Shown here one piece after another: positions 19,093 through 27,868 of a stretch of DNA of 28,265 nt. Source of the DNA: a virus. Location of the stretch: positions 1 to 28,265 of the IMG/VR virus record IMGVR_UViG_3300020472_000132, one strand, 5' to 3'. A program made the position numbers and the translations under genes. Every line of letters begins with the position of its first letter. The stretch's first letter is position 1. Below the pieces are notes generated by a model, which was not told the DNA's origin, ran no database searches, and was given only the letters and a program-made list of their open reading frames with translations.

Positions 19093-22000
19093 TTATAATT
19101 CCTGTGTTACTTCCCAAACTGATGTAATGTACCAGTCAATAGTACTGCTTGGGTCAACACTTGCTTTTATGTGTAAACTTACTTTATCTAATGCACCTAC
19201 TGATGGAGTAGCACTAAAACCAGCTTCTGATAGGGTGAAAGCTGTGTTATTACCATGAGACCCAGCACTCGTTTGAGTAGCCACAGTATCATCAGTTGTG
19301 TCACCATCATCTTGTTTCTTTAAAAATATCTTAAATGTTGCTGCTGCATTTGAAATTGTTTCTGGTCTTAAAATAATTTTCTTTAATGTCATAGCAAATG
19401 GAGCCATGTAAGCAACTTGAGATGCATTAGCATTTGTTTGCTCACCTGTTCCAGCCCAAGGAATAGCGTGTTCAGTTGTTCCAATATCATCAGAAAAGTT
19501 GTGAATAAAAGTAACTAAATATTTACCTTCTATTCTTCCTGATGTGCTAATAGCTCCATTAAACTCAACATCGTCATCTTTAATTCTCATTGCGATGTCA
19601 CCACCAGTATAGACATCTATCATGTCATTGGCATTGTAGTGTAAATAAGTATCACCACCAGAACCATCAAATCGTAGATAAGAATCAACTGATGATGTAC
19701 CTGCTAAACTAAGTGTAGTCCCAGATAAATGAACATTACCTTTAGCATACATAGCCTTATCACTTCCACCCCATTCAACTACACTTGCCCAAGAACCACT
19801 TTCCTTAGACTGAATATCAAACATACCATCTGTCTCAGCAGATAGCCTCCAATTATCAGCATTGTTATCATTGTTATCAGCTTGTATGTAAACATAGGCT
19901 GCTGTGTCATTAGCTGCTTTGACTACTAACGAACCCGAATAAACGCTTAATTGCCCATAAAACATAGCGTGTTGTGATGAGTCTATGGTTAAAGCAGTTG
20001 TGCCATCTGTAACAAAGTCTTGTCTATCTGTTTGAAATCCTATATAATTATTACTATCTCCACTATGGACAATGTTAGCAGGTATATATAAGTCTCCACT
20101 AAAAATAGCAGTTTGTGAAGAGTTAATTGATAATGCTTGTGTTCCACCTGTAGCAAACGCTAACCCATTTGCTTCAGTACGAAACATTCCAGTATCTGTA
20201 TCATCTTTAAATGAATAAGCAGGAGTAGCCAAGGCTCCTGAACCAACATTCATTCTTCCGTCTTGTGTATGGTGAGACTTACCATAAGATGAACCATCTA
20301 AACCTGCATTGCTTTGCCCTGCTGTTGTAGTATGCTCAAGAGTGTTTGCACTATATCCACCTTCACTACCAAACTCAACTGTTGTAGTTGATGTGAGAGC
20401 TTGAATATTGACCTCTAAGGTCATATCGTGGTTATAAGTACCTGTTGTTGCTTTCTTTAGAAATACATCAAAGTTTTCATTACCATCACTAACTATTTTT
20501 ATTTTTAATTGACTATAATCACCATTCCAAGACTTTAATTGAATATCTTGATAATGACTTACCATAATATCTATTACATGACTATGTAGATGCCCAGATG
20601 AGGACACGCCTTTTAATGTCATTTTTATAACATTAGTAAGTTGGTCACCAGTTACTTTACAAGCATGAAACCACTCATCAGCATCAAAGTTTGCTATAGT
20701 GGTAGTATAAAATTTGTGACCATTTAAAGTGACAGTATTGCTAAATGTCGCACTTTGGTCTGATGCAATAGTAACCGCAAGAGTACCAGCTCCACTTGTT
20801 CCACTATAAATCTCTAATTTACCACCATTATTTCCTCCATAAGAACGGATATAACCACCAAGATTAGTTCTACCTTCTCCACCTATTCTTTGGTTTCCAC
20901 TTGAATCTGCGTCCCCTATACCACCTGCATTTATATATAAACCATTAATAGTTCCTGAAGTTATCGAACCAGTAACTGTTAAATCATTTCCAATCCATAA
21001 ATCAGCACTATTGCTCAAATGCATTATCTTTGTTCCACCATCAATAGTCGCACTATTATGCCACCATTCAAATGGATTGTGACCTCCATTAGCATTTGAA
21101 TCTGCAATAAAATGCATAGTATCTGAATCAGTAGTAATGGCAGAATTAGTTCCACCTGCATTTATATTTAGATATGCCCCACCAAATGTAGAGTACCCAA
21201 GTTCATTAATTTGCAAAGCAGAAAAAGAAGAACTTGTACCAGCATCATTCATTGGCTGATATTTCATAATACCTTCTTCAAATACCCATCTTCCTGTCTT
21301 CTTACCACTCGCTGCACCAGTATCATTAAAGTAAAGACTTGATTCAACTGCATCCGTAATAATTAAATCAGCAGTAGTCTCAGTAATATCCCCTAAAGAT
21401 GTAGCACCTATAGTTACAGAACCATTCGGAGATATAGATAATCTTCTTGTAGTGGAACCACCAGAAGGCTTTGTCCATATTGAATACCAATCAGTTGAAC
21501 TTTGATATATTCTTAGTTCACCCGTACTATTCTCTACATAGGTATGAGTGCCATCATGCATCATTGTATAATCATTACCATGACCAACTCTTAGATATTT
21601 ACTATCAGCACTTACACCTGTATTACCATAAAAAGATGTAGTTCCTGAATCGGCTACTACCATTCTAGTAGCAGTAACTCCATCTTTAGTAGTTTGAAGG
21701 CATAAATTAGCAGATTGGGCTCCTGAACTAGCAAAATCTTCCGTTCTCTCAGAGAATATCTTAGCACCAGTTGCCCCAGCGTGTCTTAATCTAATTGCTA
21801 CTGTTTCATCTGTTGAGCCTGCAGCAGCACTATTATCAAGAATGAACTCTGTAGCAGCACCATCATTTGCTTGTACTGCATGAAGAATAGAACCTGGACT
21901 CGCAGTTCCAATGCCGACATCGCCACCGATTGTAGCACCATCCTGTGAAATGACAGTTGTATATTGACCATATCCACCAACATTAAGACTTCTAGTGTTT

Positions 22001-25000
22001 TCAAGATTTATGTCTTTATCAAAAAATGTACCTGCTGCTCTATCTGTGTATATGTGACAATAAGTACTATTCATAGGACCAAGTTCAAGATACCCATCAC
22101 CAGTATCAATCTTTAGTGAATTAGCACCACCTTGTGTTAAATATGGCTGGCTTCCTACCCCAACAATAAATCTTCCCGATATTACATCCCCACCAAATGC
22201 AGCATTGCCATTAACATTAAATATTTCAGTCATAGAGCTTGAACTATATCCAAGTCCAACTTTACCATCTCCAGACACTATAAAGGCATTTGCAGAACCA
22301 CCAGTTTGAACCTTCAAGCCGTGCGCCCCACTTCCTGAAGAAGCTATTTGAATGTGAAGACCATTGTCCTCACTCTGACTACCTGTGTTATTAATGTGTC
22401 CTAAATAGCTTCCATTACCTGTATCACCAGACACAACAAGAGAGCCACCGATGTTCACATTCCCAGCAAATGTGGCGTGACCAGATGAATTAATAGATAT
22501 ACCAGTTCCATTTGAACCACCTATAGTCATTGTTGAAGCATCGGGGTCGTACTTGATTATACCACTACTAGCTGTTCCACTATCATTTTCAGCGTACATA
22601 TAAATCTGGCTATCGCTTCCATGAATATGATTGTACAACATAATTCCATTTGGAGTACCTGCACTTCCAGTAGTAGAGTCCACATGAAGGGTTTTTGACA
22701 TTCCTGAAAATTTATTTATACCAACTAATCCACCACTTGTTATTACCAATCTTTCAGTTGGGGCAATGTCACTTGTTGAATCTCTAGTTGCGAATACTAA
22801 ATCAGCTTTAGTATAAACACCTGCATCTACTACCTTTGCACCAATAGCTACTGGCTGATAGGCATTAATAAGTCCAAAGCCTATTTGAGCAAGATGACCA
22901 ACTGAATTTGTATTATCCGATGAACCAGAATCTATAGATAAAGGCATCCCTGTATCGACTTTTCCGATAGAAGAAGATTTAGCAGTAGATGAAATAGTTA
23001 ATTTTGGATTTAATGCTTGGTCTCTTCCTATAACGGTATTCCCAGAAATATATGTAGTACCACCTACCTCAAGTTTAAAGTTATCATCAGTTGAACCGAT
23101 AGACACATTCCCAGAATTGAGAATCTGCATATGCTGAGAGCCATTATTTGTATAAAAGTATATTCCAGTATTATTCTGTGCTTTAATAGTCCAATGTCCA
23201 CCCTCATCTAAAAATCCTAATCCATAACCAGTCGCATAAACCCATCCATCGGTATTACTTGATGAGTTAATAAATTTTATACCTTCTTCACTACCTGCAC
23301 TTTTTATTCTTAACTGGCTATAATTAGTTGAACCAACTATAGAAACATCACCATCGTGTGCAATAGAAAGTTTACCTGCTATGTCACATATATCACCTGA
23401 ACCTTGTTGCACAACAGTAAATGCTGTGTTCCCTGTAGTAGATGTATGGGTTACTTGACCAGTAGCAGTAATGTAAAATTGTGAATTACCTGAACCTACT
23501 GCATTTAATAAATGACCTGATGTATTTGTAAACCTTGCACTACCTGCTACATCGAGTTGATATGTATCTGGTGTCTTATTTATACCAACTAATCCATCAG
23601 AGCCTTGCACAAATAAAGCATGGGTTTTAGCATCTGATTCAATTCTAAAATCAAGGTCTGCACCATCCTCATTAAATACAGTACCAGAAGCACCATCGAG
23701 ATTTGCCATAGTAACGCCATTGGCAAAAAGTAATATATTATTAGCAGATGTTTCTCTTAAACCAGTATCACCATCGCCATCAAGCCAAATTGTTTTTGTC
23801 GCAGGAATAATTATATCAGAAGTTGTTTGAATCTCTCCACCAACAGTAACTACGCCAGTATTAGGATTAAGAGCAAGATTTACACCTGATGTAGTTTTAA
23901 ACTGACCACCAGTTATTGTAAGATTCCCCAATAAATGAGCATTCCCAGTATTAGAACCACCACAAGTCACCTTAAAGGCTTCACTTCCATTATTAGTTTT
24001 TAATAAAATAAGATTTGGGGCATTTCCAATATTTTCTACAACGATAGCATCATTATCATTAGCCTTAACATAAAGTGAATCAAGTCCATTTCCATATACG
24101 CTTAGTTGTCCTTTACTGCTAGGAGCTATACCCATTCCAATTCTTTGAGATGAATCTATTGTAAGAGCAGTAGTACCGCCTGTAGCAAAAATCATAGTAT
24201 CTGCTGAATCTTCTTCTATGTATGTATTACTACCACCATCTAAGTATAATTTTTCTGTTGAGGACACCTTGACTGGCATATCCTTAAATTCAAATCCTGT
24301 GTCAGAGATTTTAAATCTTTCAGTACCACTTGTATAAAATGATTGAGTGTCAGTACCGAATCCTATATAGTTATTAGTATCACCATTATGTATTATTTCA
24401 TCATTAACATATAGCTTATCTGTTGTGGTGCTACCACCTGCTATTGTAGTACCTGCTGTTGCACCATCACCTTTATATATTGTTAATGTACCATCATCAC
24501 TAGCACCGCCAGGGGCAAATGTTAATCTTTTCTCAGAGCTATCAGCAGATGATGTTTGAAATTCAATAGCACCAGAAACTAGTAGAGCACGCCAACTATT
24601 ACCACTATTAGCAGTAAGAGCAGATTGACCAGTTACATTTAAAGTATTACCCACAGTTAATCCATCATTAACGCTTACATCATCTTCAAGAACAATTTGA
24701 GAAGCTTCCATTCGTACTTTTCGAGTACCAGCAACTGAAAAATAAAGTTGGCTAGTCCCTGGCTTATACATACCAGTTGATGCTTGGTCAGTAAAGGCAT
24801 AAGCTGGGGCTGCTGCTGTGCCACCAACAGCTAATGTTTGTCCATATGTAGTAAGCTTCTTATCATGCCCAATCATAAATCCTAACTCAAGATTAGGGGC
24901 TGAACTATCGGCATCACTTGTATAGAATTTAAAAGAGCTTGTATGCACTGCCCCAGGTTCATGTACTTGAATTCTAGCAGTAGCAGTAGATGCTCTATGG

Positions 25001-25344
25001 AAATCAATTACACTATTATAATGGGTATTCTTTATTAAGATACCTTCATTCTGTGCACTTAGACTTAAAGTTAAATTCTCAGAGTTTATTATTATATCGC
25101 CAGTCGCATAAAGTTCTAAGTCATTACCTTCTGTACCATATATTGAACCTAGAGTGCTTTGATTTGCATTTTTAAAATAAATTGCAGGTCTACCTGAACC
25201 TATTGCATTTAGCTCTATACCTTTATAATTAGCAAGAGAAGTAATGACCAGACCATGATTTGTAGTCTCATCAATGGTTTGAGTGCCACCAAAAGTTTGA
25301 GATGAACCAGAACCAGCTAATGCGAGTTTTTTCCAAGTAGCCAT
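19093..25344 (-). CDS. Giant repetitive tail fibre protein (2083 aa)
   Basis: Receptor-facing fibre candidate. The N-terminus MATWKKLALAGSGSSQT matches the start of the 343-aa protein and is probably the docking end. The shaft is low-charge and rich in Gly/Ser/Thr/Asn/Asp, with recurring modules: PAY(A/S)F...TGM near residues 180 and 1710; NNYIGF-TD-Q near 323 and 1765; ALTIDSSQ or ALSINSSQ several times; GLVGINK twice. Such repeats suggest a trimeric beta-helical shaft. The last 145 residues, from about 1938, change style (HNFSDDIGTTEHAIPWAG, FKIFLKKQDDGD) and look like a beta-sandwich head. No peptidase S74 chaperone Ser/Lys pattern was seen at the end. The start is a TAATG overlap with the 52-aa gene. 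It is unusually long for a fibre. Confidence 0.88.
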   Translation of the reverse strand: MATWKKLALAGSGSSQTFGGTQTIDETTNHGLVITSLANYKGIELNAIGSGRPAIYFKNANQSTLGSIYGTEGNDLELYATGDIIINSENLTLSLSAQNEGILIKNTHYNSVIDFHRASTATARIQVHEPGAVHTSSFKFYTSDADSSAPNLELGFMIGHDKKLTTYGQTLAVGGTAAAPAYAFTDQASTGMYKPGTSQLYFSVAGTRKVRMEASQIVLEDDVSVNDGLTVGNTLNVTGQSALTANSGNSWRALLVSGAIEFQTSSADSSEKRLTFAPGGASDDGTLTIYKGDGATAGTTIAGGSTTTDKLYVNDEIIHNGDTNNYIGFGTDTQSFYTSGTERFKISDTGFEFKDMPVKVSSTEKLYLDGGSNTYIEEDSADTMIFATGGTTALTIDSSQRIGMGIAPSSKGQLSVYGNGLDSLYVKANDNDAIVVENIGNAPNLILLKTNNGSEAFKVTCGGSNTGNAHLLGNLTITGGQFKTTSGVNLALNPNTGVVTVGGEIQTTSDIIIPATKTIWLDGDGDTGLRETSANNILLFANGVTMANLDGASGTVFNEDGADLDFRIESDAKTHALFVQGSDGLVGINKTPDTYQLDVAGSARFTNTSGHLLNAVGSGNSQFYITATGQVTHTSTTGNTAFTVVQQGSGDICDIAGKLSIAHDGDVSIVGSTNYSQLRIKSAGSEEGIKFINSSSNTDGWVYATGYGLGFLDEGGHWTIKAQNNTGIYFYTNNGSQHMQILNSGNVSIGSTDDNFKLEVGGTTYISGNTVIGRDQALNPKLTISSTAKSSSIGKVDTGMPLSIDSGSSDNTNSVGHLAQIGFGLINAYQPVAIGAKVVDAGVYTKADLVFATRDSTSDIAPTERLVITSGGLVGINKFSGMSKTLHVDSTTGSAGTPNGIMLYNHIHGSDSQIYMYAENDSGTASSGIIKYDPDASTMTIGGSNGTGISINSSGHATFAGNVNIGGSLVVSGDTGNGSYLGHINNTGSQSEDNGLHIQIASSGSGAHGLKVQTGGSANAFIVSGDGKVGLGYSSSSMTEIFNVNGNAAFGGDVISGRFIVGVGSQPYLTQGGANSLKIDTGDGYLELGPMNSTYCHIYTDRAAGTFFDKDINLENTRSLNVGGYGQYTTVISQDGATIGGDVGIGTASPGSILHAVQANDGAATEFILDNSAAAGSTDETVAIRLRHAGATGAKIFSERTEDFASSGAQSANLCLQTTKDGVTATRMVVADSGTTSFYGNTGVSADSKYLRVGHGNDYTMMHDGTHTYVENSTGELRIYQSSTDWYSIWTKPSGGSTTRRLSISPNGSVTIGATSLGDITETTADLIITDAVESSLYFNDTGAASGKKTGRWVFEEGIMKYQPMNDAGTSSSFSALQINELGYSTFGGAYLNINAGGTNSAITTDSDTMHFIADSNANGGHNPFEWWHNSATIDGGTKIMHLSNSADLWIGNDLTVTGSITSGTINGLYINAGGIGDADSSGNQRIGGEGRTNLGGYIRSYGGNNGGKLEIYSGTSGAGTLAVTIASDQSATFSNTVTLNGHKFYTTTIANFDADEWFHACKVTGDQLTNVIKMTLKGVSSSGHLHSHVIDIMVSHYQDIQLKSWNGDYSQLKIKIVSDGNENFDVFLKKATTGTYNHDMTLEVNIQALTSTTTVEFGSEGGYSANTLEHTTTAGQSNAGLDGSSYGKSHHTQDGRMNVGSGALATPAYSFKDDTDTGMFRTEANGLAFATGGTQALSINSSQTAIFSGDLYIPANIVHSGDSNNYIGFQTDRQDFVTDGTTALTIDSSQHAMFYGQLSVYSGSLVVKAANDTAAYVYIQADNNDNNADNWRLSAETDGMFDIQSKESGSWASVVEWGGSDKAMYAKGNVHLSGTTLSLAGTSSVDSYLRFDGSGGDTYLHYNANDMIDVYTGGDIAMRIKDDDVEFNGAISTSGRIEGKYLVTFIHNFSDDIGTTEHAIPWAGTGEQTNANASQVAYMAPFAMTLKKIILRPETISNAAATFKIFLKKQDDGDTTDDTVATQTSAGSHGNNTAFTLSEAGFSATPSVGALDKVSLHIKASVDPSSTIDWYITSVWEVTQEL

Positions 25345-25502
25345 TATTTAGGCTCGTTATCTTTTTCGACTTGTTTTTTAAAAGCAGTATTTAAACGTTG
25401 TAGGAGTTTGGCAACACGAGGTGAATCAACACCTTTTATTGGCATGTTTTCAATAGATGCTTTTAATAAATATAGTTCGTCAGATGAAAGTTCAAGCTTC
25501 AA
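25344..25502 (-). CDS. Small helical protein with TTG start (52 aa; short gene)
   Basis: The frame from TTG 25502 to TAA 25344 encodes MKLELSSDELYLLKASIENM, then PIKGVDSPRVAKLLQRLNTA and a Lys/Glu tail. The amphipathic helix, KGVDSPRVAKLL loop and helix look like a compact two-helix protein. AAGG is six bases before the TTG, and the stop overlaps the fibre start as TAATG, so the frame is used. ATG 25445 would leave only 33 residues and truncate the first helix. It may be a fibre-assembly or chaperone-like accessory; position is the only evidence. Confidence 0.72.
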   Translation of the reverse strand: MKLELSSDELYLLKASIENMPIKGVDSPRVAKLLQRLNTAFKKQVEKDNEPK

Positions 25503-25674
25503 GATTAACCTTATGCATTTCAGCTAATTTATTTAAAACAGAATATGCAACCTCTAATTCAGTCCCCTCAAAAGAAGACCTCATAATAAGTTTTAATAAA
25601 AAATCTGTATCTTTTACATTTAATTTTTTTATTTCTATTGTATTATCTGTTTTTTCTTTTACATATTTAGACAT
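25492..25674 (-). CDS. Small helical protein (60 aa)
   Basis: Charged N-terminus (MSKYVKEKTDNTIEIKKLNV) followed by a two-helix segment (FLLKLIMRSSFEGTELEVAY, then SVLNKLAEMHKVNLEA). The Phe-x-Gly-x-Glu-(hydrophobic) turn between helices resembles that in the next 52-aa protein (helix, Gly-containing loop, helix), so the two could be distant paralogues or partners. The start forms TAATG with the 343-aa fibre gene, and the stop overlaps the 52-aa gene by 11 bases. It may assist fibre assembly. No family is recognised. Confidence 0.8.
   Translation of the reverse strand: MSKYVKEKTDNTIEIKKLNVKDTDFLLKLIMRSSFEGTELEVAYSVLNKLAEMHKVNLEA
25509..25512 (-). promoter_or_regulatory. Ribosome binding site deciding the TTG start of the 52-aa gene
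   Basis: AAGG on the minus strand, six bases from TTG 25502. The site lies within the last codons of the 60-aa gene. It is short, so support is moderate. Confidence 0.5.
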
Positions 25675-26705
25675 TAAGCAACTCTTACATAAAGAGTATC
25701 ATCGTTTGTATTTAAACAAAGCGAACCAATTCCAGCTGAATTTCCTGAAGGAGCTCCAGCGTCTGCTTTGTAATCCATAATTGCTATTGCAAAATCTGCT
25801 TGGTTACTAGCTTGATGATTTGAAAGACTCCATCCAGTTAATCCTTTTATTGCTCCAGCTCCATCATAAGTTCCATCATTACTAGCTCCTATGTCTTTTG
25901 TCCATTTTAATTCAGGCCATTCCGCTTCTGTCCCACTTGTTTCAACTTGGATTCCAGCTCCATCCGCTGTATCTGGTGTGGGGGAGGATGCATTTGCTAT
26001 CATTATTAATTTATCTTCTACTTTTAGATTAGTAGTATCTATGCTTGTAGTAGAGCCATTAACTGTTAAGTTTCCTGTTACAGTTGCATTTCCAGCTACT
26101 GATAAATTACTATCAAGAGTAGCGGCCCCAGTAACATCCAATGTACCAGCTACATCTATATTGTCTGACAATTTAGAGCCGTCTATTGCATTAGCTGCCA
26201 CTGTTACTGCACCAGCATTTGTCATAGTTACATCCCCAGATAAAGCCGCTGCGGTAAATCCAGTTCCATCACCTATCAATATTTGAGTATCAGTTACTGC
26301 TTTAGCCGAAACTGCACCTGCAGTACCAGCATCCCTTACAAGGACTGTATTAGCCGAAGTTTGTTGAATCTTACTATAAGTAACTCCCCCATCTTCTATC
26401 ATAGATGATTCTACCGAGTCATCAGCGATAGTTACTGCTCCAGTATTAGACATTGTAACATCACCACTTAAAGATACTTCAGCTTTCGCATTACTACTAT
26501 TTCCTAACCATATTTTAGCGCTAGTTAGTGAAGTGTCACCTAAAGCTGCTTGAGTATCTACATATGCAGTAGTAGCCACCTTTGTTGAATTATCACTTGC
26601 CGACTGCGTGGTGGCTGTTGAACTTCCAAGAGCCGCTGTCGTTAGTGTTTTATTTGTTAGAGTCTGTGATGAACTAACATCAACCAACTCTTTCCATGTT
26701 GCCAT
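25674..26705 (-). CDS. Tail fibre protein (343 aa)
   Basis: N-terminus MATWKELVDVSSSQTLTNKT followed by ATTQSASDNSTKVATTAYVD, the latter matching the ATTA(F/Y)V repeat type of phage tail fibres. The middle alternates Val/Ala/Gly segments (LSGDVTM appears twice, each with an AGAVT(V/I)A follow-up; a DVTGAATLDSNLSVAGNATV stretch), suggesting a beta-helical shaft. The C-terminal third includes KVEDKLIMIANASS and DGAGIQVETSG, then a small domain ending LYVRVA. It is probably a trimeric fibre or a fibre adaptor sharing the docking peptide of the 2083-aa fibre. One-base gap after the 189-aa gene. Confidence 0.87.
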   Translation of the reverse strand: MATWKELVDVSSSQTLTNKTLTTAALGSSTATTQSASDNSTKVATTAYVDTQAALGDTSLTSAKIWLGNSSNAKAEVSLSGDVTMSNTGAVTIADDSVESSMIEDGGVTYSKIQQTSANTVLVRDAGTAGAVSAKAVTDTQILIGDGTGFTAAALSGDVTMTNAGAVTVAANAIDGSKLSDNIDVAGTLDVTGAATLDSNLSVAGNATVTGNLTVNGSTTSIDTTNLKVEDKLIMIANASSPTPDTADGAGIQVETSGTEAEWPELKWTKDIGASNDGTYDGAGAIKGLTGWSLSNHQASNQADFAIAIMDYKADAGAPSGNSAGIGSLCLNTNDDTLYVRVA

Positions 26706-26706
26706 A

Positions 26707-27276
26707 TTAAACTCCTACGTTTATTACCCCATTGTAATTTACTATATCTCCAGCCGCGGGGTTTGACGGCAGAGAGCTTACATTTTGAAATTTTATAGTA
26801 CCATCTTCTTTTGCTACTAATAAATCATTAGTCCCTTTCCTCAATGAAACATCTGTGTCTCCTAATTTTACCTTACCTTTAGTACCATCACCTCTTTCCA
26901 TAGTCCCGCTTTCAGCGCTCATAACCAAGTTTTCATGACCAGCTTTAGTAAAAGTAACAGAACCTTTTGTTTTAATATTTGTTTTTAATTCAACTTCCCC
27001 AGCCGTAGAAACATCCATTACTTCATGAACTGAATTACTAGAATCTCTTAACTTTATTGCTTTAGATGTCATGTCTCCATGAATATCAATACTAGCTGTT
27101 GTAGAAGTTGAACCAACTTGCAATAAATTTGTACTTACCCATAATGCACTAGCTACACCTTCTCCATCAAATATTTGCTTAGCTGAACCTGTTAAACCTT
27201 CATTTGCAGTAGTTCCAGCTATAGTTAATAAATCTTTATAACTATCTTTTATTAATTGCCCTGCTAGATTAGCCAT
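26707..27276 (-). CDS. Fibre-type structural protein (189 aa)
   Basis: The N-terminal MANLAGQLIKDSYKDLLTIA is a helix of the sort found at the anchoring end of phage fibres. It is followed by a Gly/Thr/Ser/Val beta-rich body (SIDIHGDMTSKAIKLRDSSN; a GEVELKTNIKTKGSVTFTKA stretch; TKGKVKLGDTDVSL) and a short C-terminal tail ending in NYNGVINVGV. No enzyme motif is visible. TAATG overlap with the upstream 86-aa gene; one base separates it from the 343-aa fibre gene. It is probably a short fibre or fibre-base protein. Confidence 0.84.
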   Translation of the reverse strand: MANLAGQLIKDSYKDLLTIAGTTANEGLTGSAKQIFDGEGVASALWVSTNLLQVGSTSTTASIDIHGDMTSKAIKLRDSSNSVHEVMDVSTAGEVELKTNIKTKGSVTFTKAGHENLVMSAESGTMERGDGTKGKVKLGDTDVSLRKGTNDLLVAKEDGTIKFQNVSSLPSNPAAGDIVNYNGVINVGV

Positions 27277-27536
27277 TAATCACCCCATGCCAATGTTAAT
27301 AAATTCCAATTATCTGCGTTGCTATCCCAATAAGGTATAAACCCAAAATCTGTAAGAAAATAAACACCCTCTATTCCATCTGGGGAATGTGTAAAATTCC
27401 CAGCTACTTCACCTGATTGAGTTGTCCAAGAAACCCCTACTTCATTACCTTTATATGTAAATGAACCAGTTGCTCTCTTATCATTGTAAGTAAAGGAACC
27501 AGCGTTTTCGTTTGCGTCAGTTACCCATGTTGTCAT
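27276..27536 (-). CDS. Small beta-rich structural protein (86 aa)
   Basis: Short repeated strands, GSFTYNDKRATGSFTYKGNE, then VSWTTQSGE and GNFTHSPDG, each about 10 residues, suggest a small beta-sheet or beta-solenoid. The C-terminal WDSNADNWNLLTLAWGD is Trp/Asp-rich. The MTTW start resembles the MATW starts of the two fibres. ATGA overlap with the 111-aa repeat gene; TAATG with the 189-aa gene. Probably an appendage or neck accessory. Confidence 0.8.
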   Translation of the reverse strand: MTTWVTDANENAGSFTYNDKRATGSFTYKGNEVGVSWTTQSGEVAGNFTHSPDGIEGVYFLTDFGFIPYWDSNADNWNLLTLAWGD

Positions 27537-27868
27537 GAAGGAATACCGTTATTGAAGTTTGTTGAATTTTCTATTTCATTCAAAGCTTCTTGCTCTGTGT
27601 ATTTATATTTATTGGTATTACCAGAAACCATAAGGTTTAAAACTTCCTGACTTGTCATATCGTAGTAACCAGAATTCTTATATATAATATTCAAAGCTTC
27701 AGTAGATGTGTATTTTTGATATGATATTCCACTGTAATCTACAGAATTATGAGTTCCTAAAGATTTTAACTTTTTGTTAAGAGCTTCTCTATAGGTGTAC
27801 TCATGCAAGTCATCACCATTTATTGAATTCATTCTTTCTTGTAAACTATAATCTTGTAAATTAGCCAT
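27533..27868 (-). CDS. Small repeat protein, five (Y/M)(T/S)xxEx(L/M)N units (111 aa)
   Basis: The 111-residue protein contains five copies of an octad: YSLQERMN (7-14), YTYREALN (24-31), YTSTEALN (53-60), MTSQEVLN (71-78) and YTEQEALN (90-97). Each Thr/Ser is an expected helix cap followed by Glu and two apolar residues. Spacings are 17, 29, 18 and 19, so one linker has an insertion. Both ends overlap neighbours (TAATG upstream, ATGA downstream). It may be a neck or fibre-base scaffold. No known family is claimed. Confidence 0.82.
   Translation of the reverse strand: MANLQDYSLQERMNSINGDDLHEYTYREALNKKLKSLGTHNSVDYSGISYQKYTSTEALNIIYKNSGYYDMTSQEVLNLMVSGNTNKYKYTEQEALNEIENSTNFNNGIPS
27578..27850 (-). 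repeat. Five-unit protein-coding repeat within the 111-aa gene
   Basis: Region coding residues 7-97, which holds the five octads described for the 111-aa gene. The units are diverged at DNA level, so this is an old repeat rather than a recent tandem duplication. Confidence 0.7.

Noticed and set aside
21798-22004. 68-codon minus-strand frame inside the giant fibre
   Set aside because: An alternative frame of the 2083-aa gene; Leu/Met/Gln-rich with no start signal or neighbour.
19093-25344. Peptidase S74 intramolecular chaperone at the fibre C-terminus
   Set aside because: Looked for because long marine-phage fibres often end with it. The last 145 residues do not show the usual conserved pattern and read as a beta-sandwich instead.
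25891-26286. Plus-strand ORF of 131 codons, the longest on that strand
   Set aside because: Antisense shadow of the 343-aa fibre gene, whose Val/Ala/Gly-rich repeats keep the opposite frame open. No neighbours or ribosome site on the plus strand.
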